Positions 9,608-15,329 of a stretch of 15,329 nucleotides of DNA are shown here, one piece after another. The stretch covers positions 1-15,329 of the forward strand of contig JAUIEH010000018.1 in the NCBI GenBank assembly GCA_030428405.1, written 5' to 3'. The position numbers were made by a program, and so were the translations under genes. The notes below the pieces were generated by a model. It saw only the letters and a list, made by a program, of their open reading frames with translations, did not search any database and was not told the DNA's origin. Origin of the DNA: Alphaproteobacteria bacterium (GTDB lineage: Bacteria > Pseudomonadota > Alphaproteobacteria > Caulobacterales > Maricaulaceae). The first letter of the stretch is position 1. Every line of letters begins with the position of its first letter.

Positions 9608-9616
9608 TGTATCCGC

Positions 9617-10543
9617 ATGTCGGTTCTCCCGCCCATGAACGCCATGCGCGCCTTCGAAGCCGCTGCTCGTTGCGGCAGCTTTGCGCGCGCCGCCGCGGAG
9701 CTGCATGTCACGCCCGCCGCCGTCAGCCAGCAGATCCGAAATCTCGAGGAAATGCTTGGCGTTAAGCTGTTTGCGCGCGAGGGCCGGGGCATCGCGCTGA
9801 CGCAAGCCGGCGCCGCCGGGCTTGACCGGCTCAGTCAGGCTTTCGAACTCGTCGGCGAGGCCGCCGCCGCCATGCGGCGCAACCGGCCCGATCGCACATT
9901 GCGGATCAGCGCGCCGCCAGGCTTTTCGTCCAAATGGCTCGCGCCTCGTCTTAACCGCTTCAATGACGCCCATCCGGACATCGATATCTGGATCGCCGCC
10001 GAGGACCGAGTCATCGATCTCGACGCCGGCAATGTCGATCTGGCGATCCGCTATGGGCGGGGCGGCTATAAGGGGCTCAACGCAGTTTTGTTGCTCGGCG
10101 AATATGTGCGGCCGGTGTGTTCGCCCGCGTTTTTGCGCGCCCACGCGGGACTCGACGATCCCGCTGCGCTCGACGGCGTACGGCTCTTGCACGATCTGTC
10201 CCCGGAAAGCCGGGAAGATGGCGCCGACTGGGGCGATTGGTTCGCCTCCCGAGGCGCCTTTGGCGTGGACGCTGCGCATGGCGCGCGCTTCGATCAGAGC
10301 GCGCTCGCGCTGGATGCGGCCATTGCCGGTGCGGGCGTCGCGCTGGGCCGGCGCGCTTTGACCCATGACGACGTGGTCGCCGGCCGGCTGGCGACCATCT
10401 TCGCAGAGGGCGCGCTCGCGCTCGAGGCCGGCTATCATTTCATCTGGTCGCGCGCGCGCCGCCTTTCCGCGCAGGCCTCCGTGTTCGCCGACTGGCTGCG
10501 CGCCGAGGCCGTGCGCTTCGAAGACGAACTCGACCAGCTCTAG
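9617..10543 (+). CDS. LysR-family (GcvA-like) transcriptional regulator
   Basis: The 308-aa protein starts with a winged helix-turn-helix (residues ~7-66): PPMNAMRAFEAAARCGSF, ARAAAELHVTPAAVSQQIRN as the recognition helix, and LFAREGRGIALTQAG. The rest is a periplasmic-binding-like effector domain (LRISAPPGFSSKWLAPRL onward). The sequence style is that of the GcvA subgroup rather than CysB. Divergence from the cysG-cysI-cysH-cysK operon, with a T-N11-A site in between, suggests it controls that operon; the effector is unknown. The ATG at 9617 lacks a clear ribosome site; the ATG at 9635 is an alternative but is no better, and the earlier one keeps the usual N terminus. It ends 2 bp from the convergent metB stop. 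Confidence 0.9.
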   Translation: MSVLPPMNAMRAFEAAARCGSFARAAAELHVTPAAVSQQIRNLEEMLGVKLFAREGRGIALTQAGAAGLDRLSQAFELVGEAAAAMRRNRPDRTLRISAPPGFSSKWLAPRLNRFNDAHPDIDIWIAAEDRVIDLDAGNVDLAIRYGRGGYKGLNAVLLLGEYVRPVCSPAFLRAHAGLDDPAALDGVRLLHDLSPESREDGADWGDWFASRGAFGVDAAHGARFDQSALALDAAIAGAGVALGRRALTHDDVVAGRLATIFAEGALALEAGYHFIWSRARRLSAQASVFADWLRAEAVRFEDELDQL

Positions 10544-10545
10544 GC

Positions 10546-11757
10546 TCAGCCCGAACAAGCCGTTGCAGCGTATTGCTCCGTAGACGCATAAGCCGGCGCG
10601 CCGCGGGCGGCGGCCGCGAGCGCCTGATCGATATCGGCGAGCAAGTCGTCGCAATGCTCAAGTCCGACCGAGAAGCGGATCAGCGTCTCGCTGATGCCGG
10701 CCGTCCGACGCGCTTCCGGCGACATGCTGGCATGCGTCATTGCAGCGGGCAGGCAGACCAGGCTTTCAAATCCGCCGAGCGACTCCGCAATGGTGAAGAG
10801 ACGCAGCGCTTTGACGAACTCAATCGGATCGACCTCCGGGCCAAGTTCGACGCTGAGCATTGAGCCGAAGCCGGATTGTTGGCGCGCGGCGGTGTCGTGG
10901 CCGGGATGGTTCTTCAGTCCCGGATAATAAACGCGCGCCGCGCGCTTATCGGCGTGGAGCCGCTCGGCGATGACGCCGGCGCTGGCTTCCTGCGCGGCGA
11001 TGCGGGGGAATAATGTCCGTAGACCGCGCAATGTCAGATAGCTGTCGAACGCAGCGCCGGTCACACCGGTGCAGTTGGCCCACCAGGCCAGCTCTTCGGC
11101 GATGGCGGCGTCTTTCGCGAGCGTCGCCCCGCCGACCACGTCGGAATGGCCGTTGATGAATTTAGTGGTCGAGTGCACGACGATGTCGCAGCCAAGCTCA
11201 AGCGGACGTTGGCGCGCGGGCGAAAGAAAAGTGTTGTCGGCGACGACGATCGCGCCCGCCGCCTTGGCCTGGGCCGCGCGGCGCTCAATGTCGACAATGC
11301 GCAACAAGGGGTTGCTGGGCGTCTCGATCAGGACGAGGTCAGCGCCGCCCTGCAGCGCTTGTTCGTATGCGGCGTCATCGGTCTGGTCGACGAATGCGAC
11401 GTCGAACTGGCCCTTGCGCGCGCGCGCCTCGAAGAGGCGATAGGTGCCGCCATAACAATCATGCGGCGCGATCACGCGGCCGCCGGCGGGCACGAGACAC
11501 AAGGTCAGATCAATCGCGGCCATGCCGGAGCCGGAGACAACGCAGCCGGCCGCGCCTTCAAGCTCGGCGAGCGCGCCCTGCAGCTCCGTGCGCGTCGGGT
11601 TGCCGGACCGTCCGTAGTCGTATGACGGTTTGATCCGCGGGTCTTCCCAGCGATAGGTCGCGCTCAGATGAATCGGCGGCGCGACGGCGCGGTGGCCCGG
11701 GTCAGCGCCCACAGCGCGCGCAGCAGCGGTGGTTTCGCGGCGGTATGCCTCAGTCAT
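10546..11757 (-). CDS. metB: Cystathionine gamma-synthase
   Basis: The 403-aa protein is a Cys/Met-metabolism PLP enzyme. Motifs include VAPPIHLSATY, YDYGRSGNPTR (46-56), VIAPHDCYGGTYRLF (95-109), ETPSNPLLRIVDI (145-157), VVADNTFLSP and VHSTTKFINGHSDVVGG with PLP Lys199. From memory it follows E. coli MetB block for block (APHDCYGGSYRLF, NPLLRVVDI, AWWANNIGVTGGAFDSYL, AESLGGVESL), so cystathionine gamma-synthase is better supported than gamma-lyase or direct sulfhydrylase. It joins cysteine to an O-acylhomoserine. A short tail after about residue 385 has no E. coli counterpart. The ATG at 11757 overlaps the metX stop by ATGA, so the pair is translationally coupled. It converges on lysR with a 2-bp gap and no terminator. 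Confidence 0.93.
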   Translation of the reverse strand: MTEAYRRETTAAARAVGADPGHRAVAPPIHLSATYRWEDPRIKPSYDYGRSGNPTRTELQGALAELEGAAGCVVSGSGMAAIDLTLCLVPAGGRVIAPHDCYGGTYRLFEARARKGQFDVAFVDQTDDAAYEQALQGGADLVLIETPSNPLLRIVDIERRAAQAKAAGAIVVADNTFLSPARQRPLELGCDIVVHSTTKFINGHSDVVGGATLAKDAAIAEELAWWANCTGVTGAAFDSYLTLRGLRTLFPRIAAQEASAGVIAERLHADKRAARVYYPGLKNHPGHDTAARQQSGFGSMLSVELGPEVDPIEFVKALRLFTIAESLGGFESLVCLPAAMTHASMSPEARRTAGISETLIRFSVGLEHCDDLLADIDQALAAAARGAPAYASTEQYAATACSG

Positions 11758-12755
11758 GATGAAAGCTCCTGAAGGCGTGCGCGCAAGAGCGCGTCGATAA
11801 GATGTGGTTCGGCGAGAAAGGCGTCATGGCCGGTGACGGCGTCGATGACGTGAAGCTGGGCGGGGCCGGCGAGCGTCTCGACAAGCGCTTCGACGTCGCT
11901 GACGGGCACGAGCTGGTCGCTTTCAAACGAGATCACGAGCGTTGGCGTTGTAATGGCGCTTGGGTCTTCGTCGTGGCGGTCGATCGCCGCTGACAGGCTC
12001 AGATAGCGCTCAGCCGACATGGCGCGCGCAAAGTTCTCCGCCCGCGCGACGATATAGTCGCAGGCTTGCGATCTCGGGCCGGAAAGACCGGCCTCGAAGC
12101 GTGCGCCGAATTCCTCCGTGGAGCGATAAGTCGTCATGGCGAGCTGGCGGGCGAGTGAAACGCCGTCCTCGGGCGCATCATGGGCTAGGCCGAATTCGAT
12201 GATGCGCCGCTGCACGCCGCGCAAAGCCGTCGCCATCGGGTGCGGCCTGTGAGCCGCGCACAAGACGATCAGCGCGCCGACGCGCTCGGGATAAAGCCGC
12301 GAGAAAGCCAGCGCGACCATGCCGCCATAAGACGCGCCAAGAAAGGCGTGAAGGCGCTCAACGCCCGCAGCGTCCATGGCGAGCGCGAGCAGGCGGGCGT
12401 GATCTTCAGGCGCGATGTCGACGCAGCACGCGGCGTCGAGTGGCGCAAAGTCCATCGACAAAACGCGAAATTTGTCCGTATCGAGCGCGCCGCCCGCGCG
12501 CGCAATCGCGCGCCACCAGCCGGAATGGGTTTCGTCTTCGCATACAAAGCGCGTGGCCGAGATGCCGCCAAGCGCTGCGATCACTGGCGCGCTTTCCGGT
12601 CCCGTCAGGCGCGCGCTGACGGCGCGATCGGTCAGCGCTTCGCCGCTTTGCAGGCGCCAGCCAGCGGGAATGGGCGCGAAAAAGTCGTGGCCGGACCATT
12701 CCGCGCGGCAGGCGGATGGTTCGAGTTCCAGCACTGTGGCCGACGACGCCGTCAT
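11754..12755 (-). CDS. metX: Homoserine O-acyltransferase, MetX-type alpha/beta hydrolase
   Basis: The 333-aa protein has the alpha/beta-hydrolase triad in family positions: nucleophile Ser142 in GASYGGMVAL, Asp280 in SFESDQLVP and His310 in GHDAFL. LGGISATRFVC (62-72) and CAAHRPHPMATALRGVQRRI (166-185) place it in a short MetX lineage like those I recall from Xanthomonas relatives. The usual glycine-rich GSTGP segment after the third strand is missing; here the strand runs MDFAPLDAACCVDIAPEDHA. It activates homoserine with acetyl- or succinyl-CoA for MetB; the donor is not certain, and the E. coli-like MetB favours succinyl. The ATG at 12755 has AGGAG 6 bp upstream; an in-frame TTG at 12830 lies in the leader and was not chosen. 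The leader carries a SAM-II riboswitch and a hairpin over the ribosome site. Confidence 0.87.
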   Translation of the reverse strand: MTASSATVLELEPSACRAEWSGHDFFAPIPAGWRLQSGEALTDRAVSARLTGPESAPVIAALGGISATRFVCEDETHSGWWRAIARAGGALDTDKFRVLSMDFAPLDAACCVDIAPEDHARLLALAMDAAGVERLHAFLGASYGGMVALAFSRLYPERVGALIVLCAAHRPHPMATALRGVQRRIIEFGLAHDAPEDGVSLARQLAMTTYRSTEEFGARFEAGLSGPRSQACDYIVARAENFARAMSAERYLSLSAAIDRHDEDPSAITTPTLVISFESDQLVPVSDVEALVETLAGPAQLHVIDAVTGHDAFLAEPHLIDALLRARLQELSS

Positions 12756-12756
12756 C

Positions 12757-12779
12757 GCGCGCTCCTGTTCAGGACGCGC
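12757..12779 (-). promoter_or_regulatory. Hairpin covering the metX ribosome binding site
   Basis: On the minus strand, GCGCG-TCCT-GAAC-AGGA-G-CGCGC folds into a 9-bp stem with a single bulged G and a 4-nt loop. The AGGAG ribosome binding site (12766-12762) forms its 3' arm and the ATG begins one base after the stem, so the fold would block translation start. Its 5' arm GGCGCGT (12780-12774) is also fully complementary to ACGCGCC (12916-12910), the 5' strand of riboswitch helix P1, which offers a switch between open and closed states. The switch is inferred. Confidence 0.5.
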
Positions 12780-12859
12780 CGCGTGTAACCGGCTTATGGG
12801 CGGAGGGAATGCACAAAACGCCGACTGCAAATATTGTGACCGCCAGGGGCCTTGTCGAC

Positions 12860-12916
12860 GCTCCGCTTTAGCTGCATTTCTTCCGCGCCCGCAAGCTGAA
12901 GCTCAAATCGGCGCGT
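12860..12916 (-). ncRNA. SAM-II riboswitch in the metX leader
   Basis: On the minus strand, helix P1 is CGCGCC (12915-12910) paired with GGCGCG (12889-12884). The loop opens with GATTT (12909-12905), the SAM-II signature. The 3' segment AAATGCAGCTAAAG (12879-12866) matches the conserved tail; in my recollection the well-studied metX-associated SAM-II RNA has AAAUGUAGCUAAA here. Pseudoknot helices can form: TGCG (12893-12890) with TGCA (12876-12873), and GCTTC (12902-12898) with GGAGC (12864-12860). It lies between the metX promoter and the metX start codon, as expected for an RNA that lowers metX expression when S-adenosylmethionine is plentiful. About 104 nt separate it from the start codon, more than a riboswitch that touches the ribosome site directly. 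Confidence 0.87.
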
Positions 12917-12929
12917 ATTTCTAAGGTGA

Positions 12930-12958
12930 TTTATGCCGCAGCATCGCGGGAATGGCAA
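12930..12958 (-). promoter_or_regulatory. metX-metB promoter (sigma-70 type)
   Basis: TTGCCA (12958-12953) and CATAAA (12935-12930) on the minus strand are separated by exactly 17 bp; they match 5 of 6 and 4 of 6 consensus bases. Transcription would begin near 12922, a few bases before the SAM-II riboswitch, so the riboswitch would be the first structure in the message. Confidence 0.6.
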
Positions 12959-12977
12959 GCGCCGTGATTGGTTGTCG

Positions 12978-12995
12978 CGAAATTTTTCGAAATTT
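12978..12995 (+). repeat. Tandem CGAAATTT direct repeat at the thrC promoter
   Basis: CGAAATTT occurs twice (12978-12985 and 12988-12995) with a TT spacer, giving an exact 10-bp period and thus the same face of the helix. It sits directly upstream of and touching the extended -10, and about 20 bp from the metX -35. It may be an operator or simply an AT-rich upstream element. Confidence 0.5.
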
Positions 12996-13003
12996 GGGAT
13001 AAT
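12995..13003 (+). promoter_or_regulatory. thrC promoter, extended -10 element
   Basis: TGGGATAAT contains GATAAT (5 of 6 bases of the -10 consensus) preceded by TG at extended -10 spacing. The only -35-like hexamer, TTGTCG at 12972-12977, is 20 bp away, too far for normal spacing, which fits an extended -10 promoter. A start near 13010 gives a leader of about 24 nt, too short for an attenuator. Confidence 0.45.
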
Positions 13004-13033
13004 TTGCCCTAAACCTCATCTGCCTGGATCGTC

Positions 13034-14479
13034 ATGAACTCTGAAGCTTCTCCCAGCGCGCCGCCGCGCGCAGCCACCTCGTCTTATGTTTCGACCCGAG
13101 GCGGGGCGCATGGCGTCAGCTTCAATCAGGTGCTTTTGGAAAGCCTTGCGCCCGATGGCGGACTTTACGCACCGACCTCTTGGCCGCGCTTTGAGGTCGG
13201 TGCTCTGACGCGCAACGCGACTGCGCCATTCACCGACATCGCCTTCAGCGTGATGCGCGAATTTGTCGGCGAAGCGTTCAGCGATGCGCGTCTGCGCGCT
13301 TGCATCGAGGAGACTTATGCCGGGTTCAATCATCCTGCTGTCGCGCCTCTGACCCAGCTTGACGCCGGATTGTTCGTGCTCGAGCTATATCACGGTCCGA
13401 CGCTGGCGTTTAAGGACGTGGCGATGCAGCTGATCGCGCGCCTGATATCCGAGGCTTTGGCGCAATCCGGTGAAAAACTCCTCCTACTGACGGCGACAAG
13501 CGGTGATACAGGCGCGGCCGCCGCGCGGGCTTTCGCTGGCGCGCCGGGTGTCGCCCTGGGCGTGCTGCATCCGCATGAACGCGTCTCACCGCTCCAGCGC
13601 CGGCAGATGACGACCACGGGCGCCGAGAATGTGCTGAATATCGCCGTCGACGGAGATTTCGACGCCTGCCAGCGCATTATGCGCGGACTGCTCGCGGATG
13701 AGGGACTGCGCGTCGGCCGCAGAGTGTCCTCGGTCAACTCGATCAATTGGGGCCGGCTTTGCGCGCAGGCGCCGTATTATTTCTCGACAATCGCCGCGCT
13801 CGGCGCGGGCGGCGGCCCCGTCCGTTTCGTTGTCCCGACGGGAAATTTTGGCGACGCTTTCGCCGGTTGGGCGGCGCGGCGCATGGGGGCTGCCGGCGTG
13901 CGGCTTCTCGCCGCCGTCAATGACAATGACGCTTTGGCGCATGCGCTGAACACCGGCGAATATGCGCGCAAGCCGGCGGTGGAAACGGCGAGCGTGTCGA
14001 TGGACGTACAGGCGCCGAGCAATCTCGAACGTCTGATCTTCGAAGCCTCCGATCGCGATGGCGAGGCGACGCGGACCCTTTTTGCAGCCTTTGAGACGCA
14101 AGGGCGCACGAGCTTGCCGGATGAGCTGCTTCAGGCGCTGCGCCGTGAGGTCGACGCGGTCTCCATCGCGCAATCAGAGGCTGACGCCGCCATGCGTTCG
14201 ACCTTTGAACGCACGGGATTTCTGCCTTGTCCGCATACCTCGGTTGCGCTCGCGGCCGCTGCGCGCGCGCCGTTTCTGGAAGGCCCGACCGTCATCTTGT
14301 CGACCGCGCACCCGGCCAAATTTCCCGACGCCGTGCTCGCCGGCGCGGGCGTGCGTCCGCAGACGCCGCAGGCGCTGACGTCACTTGCCGAGCTGACGGA
14401 GACGTTCGAACGCGCGCCCGCAGATGCGGAGACCGTCGCAGCCCGTTTGAGGGAATTCGCTGGCGCGAAGCTGGGCTGA
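13034..14479 (+). CDS. thrC: Threonine synthase
   Basis: The 481-aa protein is a fold-type II PLP enzyme of the long gram-negative ThrC type. The N-terminal domain begins at YVSTRGGAHGVSFNQVLLES (residues 18-37) and DGGLYAP; HGPTLAFKDVAMQL (120-133) carries PLP Lys127; LLTATSGDTGAAAARAF (151-167) and FVVPTGNFGDAFAGWAARRM follow. It converts O-phosphohomoserine to threonine in the cytoplasm. About 17 residues rich in Ser, Ala and Pro precede the conserved start; no better start codon is visible before YVSTRGG, and the ATG at 13034 has only a weak ribosome site. It is divergent from metX-metB, which uses the same homoserine pool, and converges on thrB with a 10-bp gap, so the two threonine genes are adjacent but not in one operon. 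Confidence 0.94.
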   Translation: MNSEASPSAPPRAATSSYVSTRGGAHGVSFNQVLLESLAPDGGLYAPTSWPRFEVGALTRNATAPFTDIAFSVMREFVGEAFSDARLRACIEETYAGFNHPAVAPLTQLDAGLFVLELYHGPTLAFKDVAMQLIARLISEALAQSGEKLLLLTATSGDTGAAAARAFAGAPGVALGVLHPHERVSPLQRRQMTTTGAENVLNIAVDGDFDACQRIMRGLLADEGLRVGRRVSSVNSINWGRLCAQAPYYFSTIAALGAGGGPVRFVVPTGNFGDAFAGWAARRMGAAGVRLLAAVNDNDALAHALNTGEYARKPAVETASVSMDVQAPSNLERLIFEASDRDGEATRTLFAAFETQGRTSLPDELLQALRREVDAVSIAQSEADAAMRSTFERTGFLPCPHTSVALAAAARAPFLEGPTVILSTAHPAKFPDAVLAGAGVRPQTPQALTSLAELTETFERAPADAETVAARLREFAGAKLG

Positions 14480-14489
14480 GGCGTTTGCG

Positions 14490-15329
14490 CTAAAGTCCGT
14501 AGACGCTGCAATCGCGCGCTTGGCGGTGAAGGTCGAGCCTGCGGTGAAACGCTGCGGGATCCTTCGGCGTGAAAACCCAGTCCGGATTGATGAACACAAG
14601 ATCGTGCAGGCGCGAAAGCGTGAAGCGCGCAGCCGCGCCTCGGCACAAGGCGGGCAAGGCGTCGCGTTCCTGCGCGCTCAATGGGGCGGCCTCATCATAG
14701 CTGCGCACGAACGCCGTCGTGATGTCGGGCTTGAACACGCCTTCGCCGTCAAAGCCCCAGGCATTGATTGCGACGGCGAGATCGTAGGCGCGAAAATCCT
14801 GGCCCGCGAAATAGGGATCGATCAGGCCCGTCACCTGGTCGCCGACATAGAGCACATTGTCGGGGAAGTAATCGCCGTGAATGGTCGTTGACGGAAGGTC
14901 GTGCGGCCACAGCGTATCGAGCGCGTCCAGCTCGGTCGTCAGATCGGCGATCAAAGCCTGATGGACGGTCTCATCGGCGCGCGCGCCTTCGCGGCATTGC
15001 TCAAGCCAATTGCGCCAGGTCGGCGGGCCGAAGCGATGCGGCGGCGGATTATCAAAGCCGCGCGCGCTCCCATGCATGCGGGCCAGCGCGCGCGCAGCGT
15101 TTTTCGTCTGTTCGACATTGGGCGAGCGCGGCCAGGCGCCGGGTCGCCATTCGAGCACGGCGGCCGGTCTCGTGCAGAGTATTCCGAGAAATTCGCCGTC
15201 GCTGCGGCGCAGGGGCTGCGGCGCGGGCAGGCCGTCATTCGCCCAATGCGCCAGCAATGCGAGCTGGCGGGCGACATCTTCGGCGCGGGTGCGTTTCTCG
15301 AACAGGGTCAGGACGAAATCGCGCGCGCC
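14490..15329 (-). CDS. thrB: Homoserine kinase, APH-type ThrB, N-terminally partial
   Basis: The frame is open through the right edge, so the true start is outside; the 280 residues present begin GARDFVLTLFEKRTRAEDVA, which aligns with the early part of ThrB (FILTLYEKR in relatives). The core is an aminoglycoside-phosphotransferase fold: TTIHGDYFPDNVLYVGD holds the catalytic HGDxxxxN motif, and GLIDPYFAGQDFRAYDLAVA holds the metal-binding Asp. The familiar ThrB form of the latter reads IDFYFA, so a Pro replaces a Phe here. It phosphorylates homoserine with ATP, making the substrate of ThrC. The TTG at 15257 is internal, not the start. Another APH-family kinase is the alternative, but the match and the neighbouring thrC make ThrB clear. 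Confidence 0.9.
   Translation of the reverse strand, partial: GARDFVLTLFEKRTRAEDVARQLALLAHWANDGLPAPQPLRRSDGEFLGILCTRPAAVLEWRPGAWPRSPNVEQTKNAARALARMHGSARGFDNPPPHRFGPPTWRNWLEQCREGARADETVHQALIADLTTELDALDTLWPHDLPSTTIHGDYFPDNVLYVGDQVTGLIDPYFAGQDFRAYDLAVAINAWGFDGEGVFKPDITTAFVRSYDEAAPLSAQERDALPALCRGAAARFTLSRLHDLVFINPDWVFTPKDPAAFHRRLDLHRQARDCSVYGL

Larger units (their letters stand above)
9511..9616. promoter_or_regulatory. Divergent control region between the cys operon and lysR
   Basis: These 106 bp are far richer in A and T than the surrounding genes and hold the starts of both divergent units. Besides the LysR-type palindrome and a putative cysG promoter listed separately, there is a weaker imperfect inverted repeat, CGACA-TTT-TGTTG (9573-9585), which might be a second regulator contact. 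The lysR start at 9617 has no recognisable ribosome binding site. Confidence 0.6.

Noticed and set aside
9536..10654. 372-codon open frame on the minus strand opposite lysR
   Set aside because: It covers lysR and the control region, and overlaps metB. No recognisable domain; shadow of a real gene.
12756..12830. Upstream TTG start for metX adding 25 residues
   Set aside because: The extension is unlike the MetX N terminus and the ATG at 12755 has a proper AGGAG; the segment is leader RNA.
15255..15257. TTG as the start of thrB
   Set aside because: The frame continues to the window edge with residues matching the N-terminal part of homoserine kinase, so the gene is cut by the window.

Overview
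This window looks like chromosomal DNA of a GC-rich alphaproteobacterium. The evidence is the sulfur operon layout (cysG, a DUF2849 gene, cysI, DUF934/cysH, cysK), a SAM-II type riboswitch in front of metX, a GcvA-like LysR regulator and an APH-type homoserine kinase. I cannot name the genus; a Caulobacterales/Maricaulales/Hyphomonadaceae-like bacterium would fit. I see no phage, transposon, tRNA, rRNA or CRISPR. The genes are tightly packed and the many long antisense reading frames are GC-codon shadows.

Layout. (1) Positions 1-4004, plus strand: a molybdenum hydroxylase cluster. It holds the C-terminal part of an IorB-like molybdopterin subunit, a secreted di-heme c-type cytochrome, a small four-helix membrane protein, an XdhC-family maturation protein and a MocA-like nucleotidyltransferase. 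A stem-loop at 3997-4021 ends this block and may serve both strands. (2) Positions 4021-9510, minus strand: a five-gene assimilatory sulfur operon read cysG > DUF2849 > cysI > DUF934-cysH fusion > cysK, with every junction overlapping. (3) Positions 9511-9616: a divergent control region with a LysR-type T-N11-A palindrome, followed by the lysR gene on the plus strand (9617-10543). (4) Positions 10546-12755, minus strand: metX > metB, overlapping by ATGA. (5) Positions 12756-13033: a divergent control region with a metX promoter, a SAM-II riboswitch, a hairpin that covers the metX ribosome binding site, and a separate thrC promoter. (6) Positions 13034-14479: thrC on the plus strand. (7) 14490 to the right edge: thrB on the minus strand, cut by the window end.

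How it works together. CysH reduces activated sulfate to sulfite, CysI (with siroheme made by CysG) reduces sulfite to sulfide, and CysK puts sulfide into cysteine. MetX activates homoserine and MetB joins it to cysteine to make cystathionine, the methionine precursor. ThrB and ThrC take the same homoserine to threonine. The window therefore holds both sides of the homoserine branch point, with metX-metB and thrC reading away from one shared 278-bp control region. The sulfate-activation genes, metC, hom and the start of the molybdoenzyme cluster are not in the window.

I did not find a clearly new biological system. The most interesting material is regulatory (the metX leader and the divergent metX/thrC region), plus the DUF934-CysH fusion and the unassigned membrane protein in the molybdoenzyme cluster.
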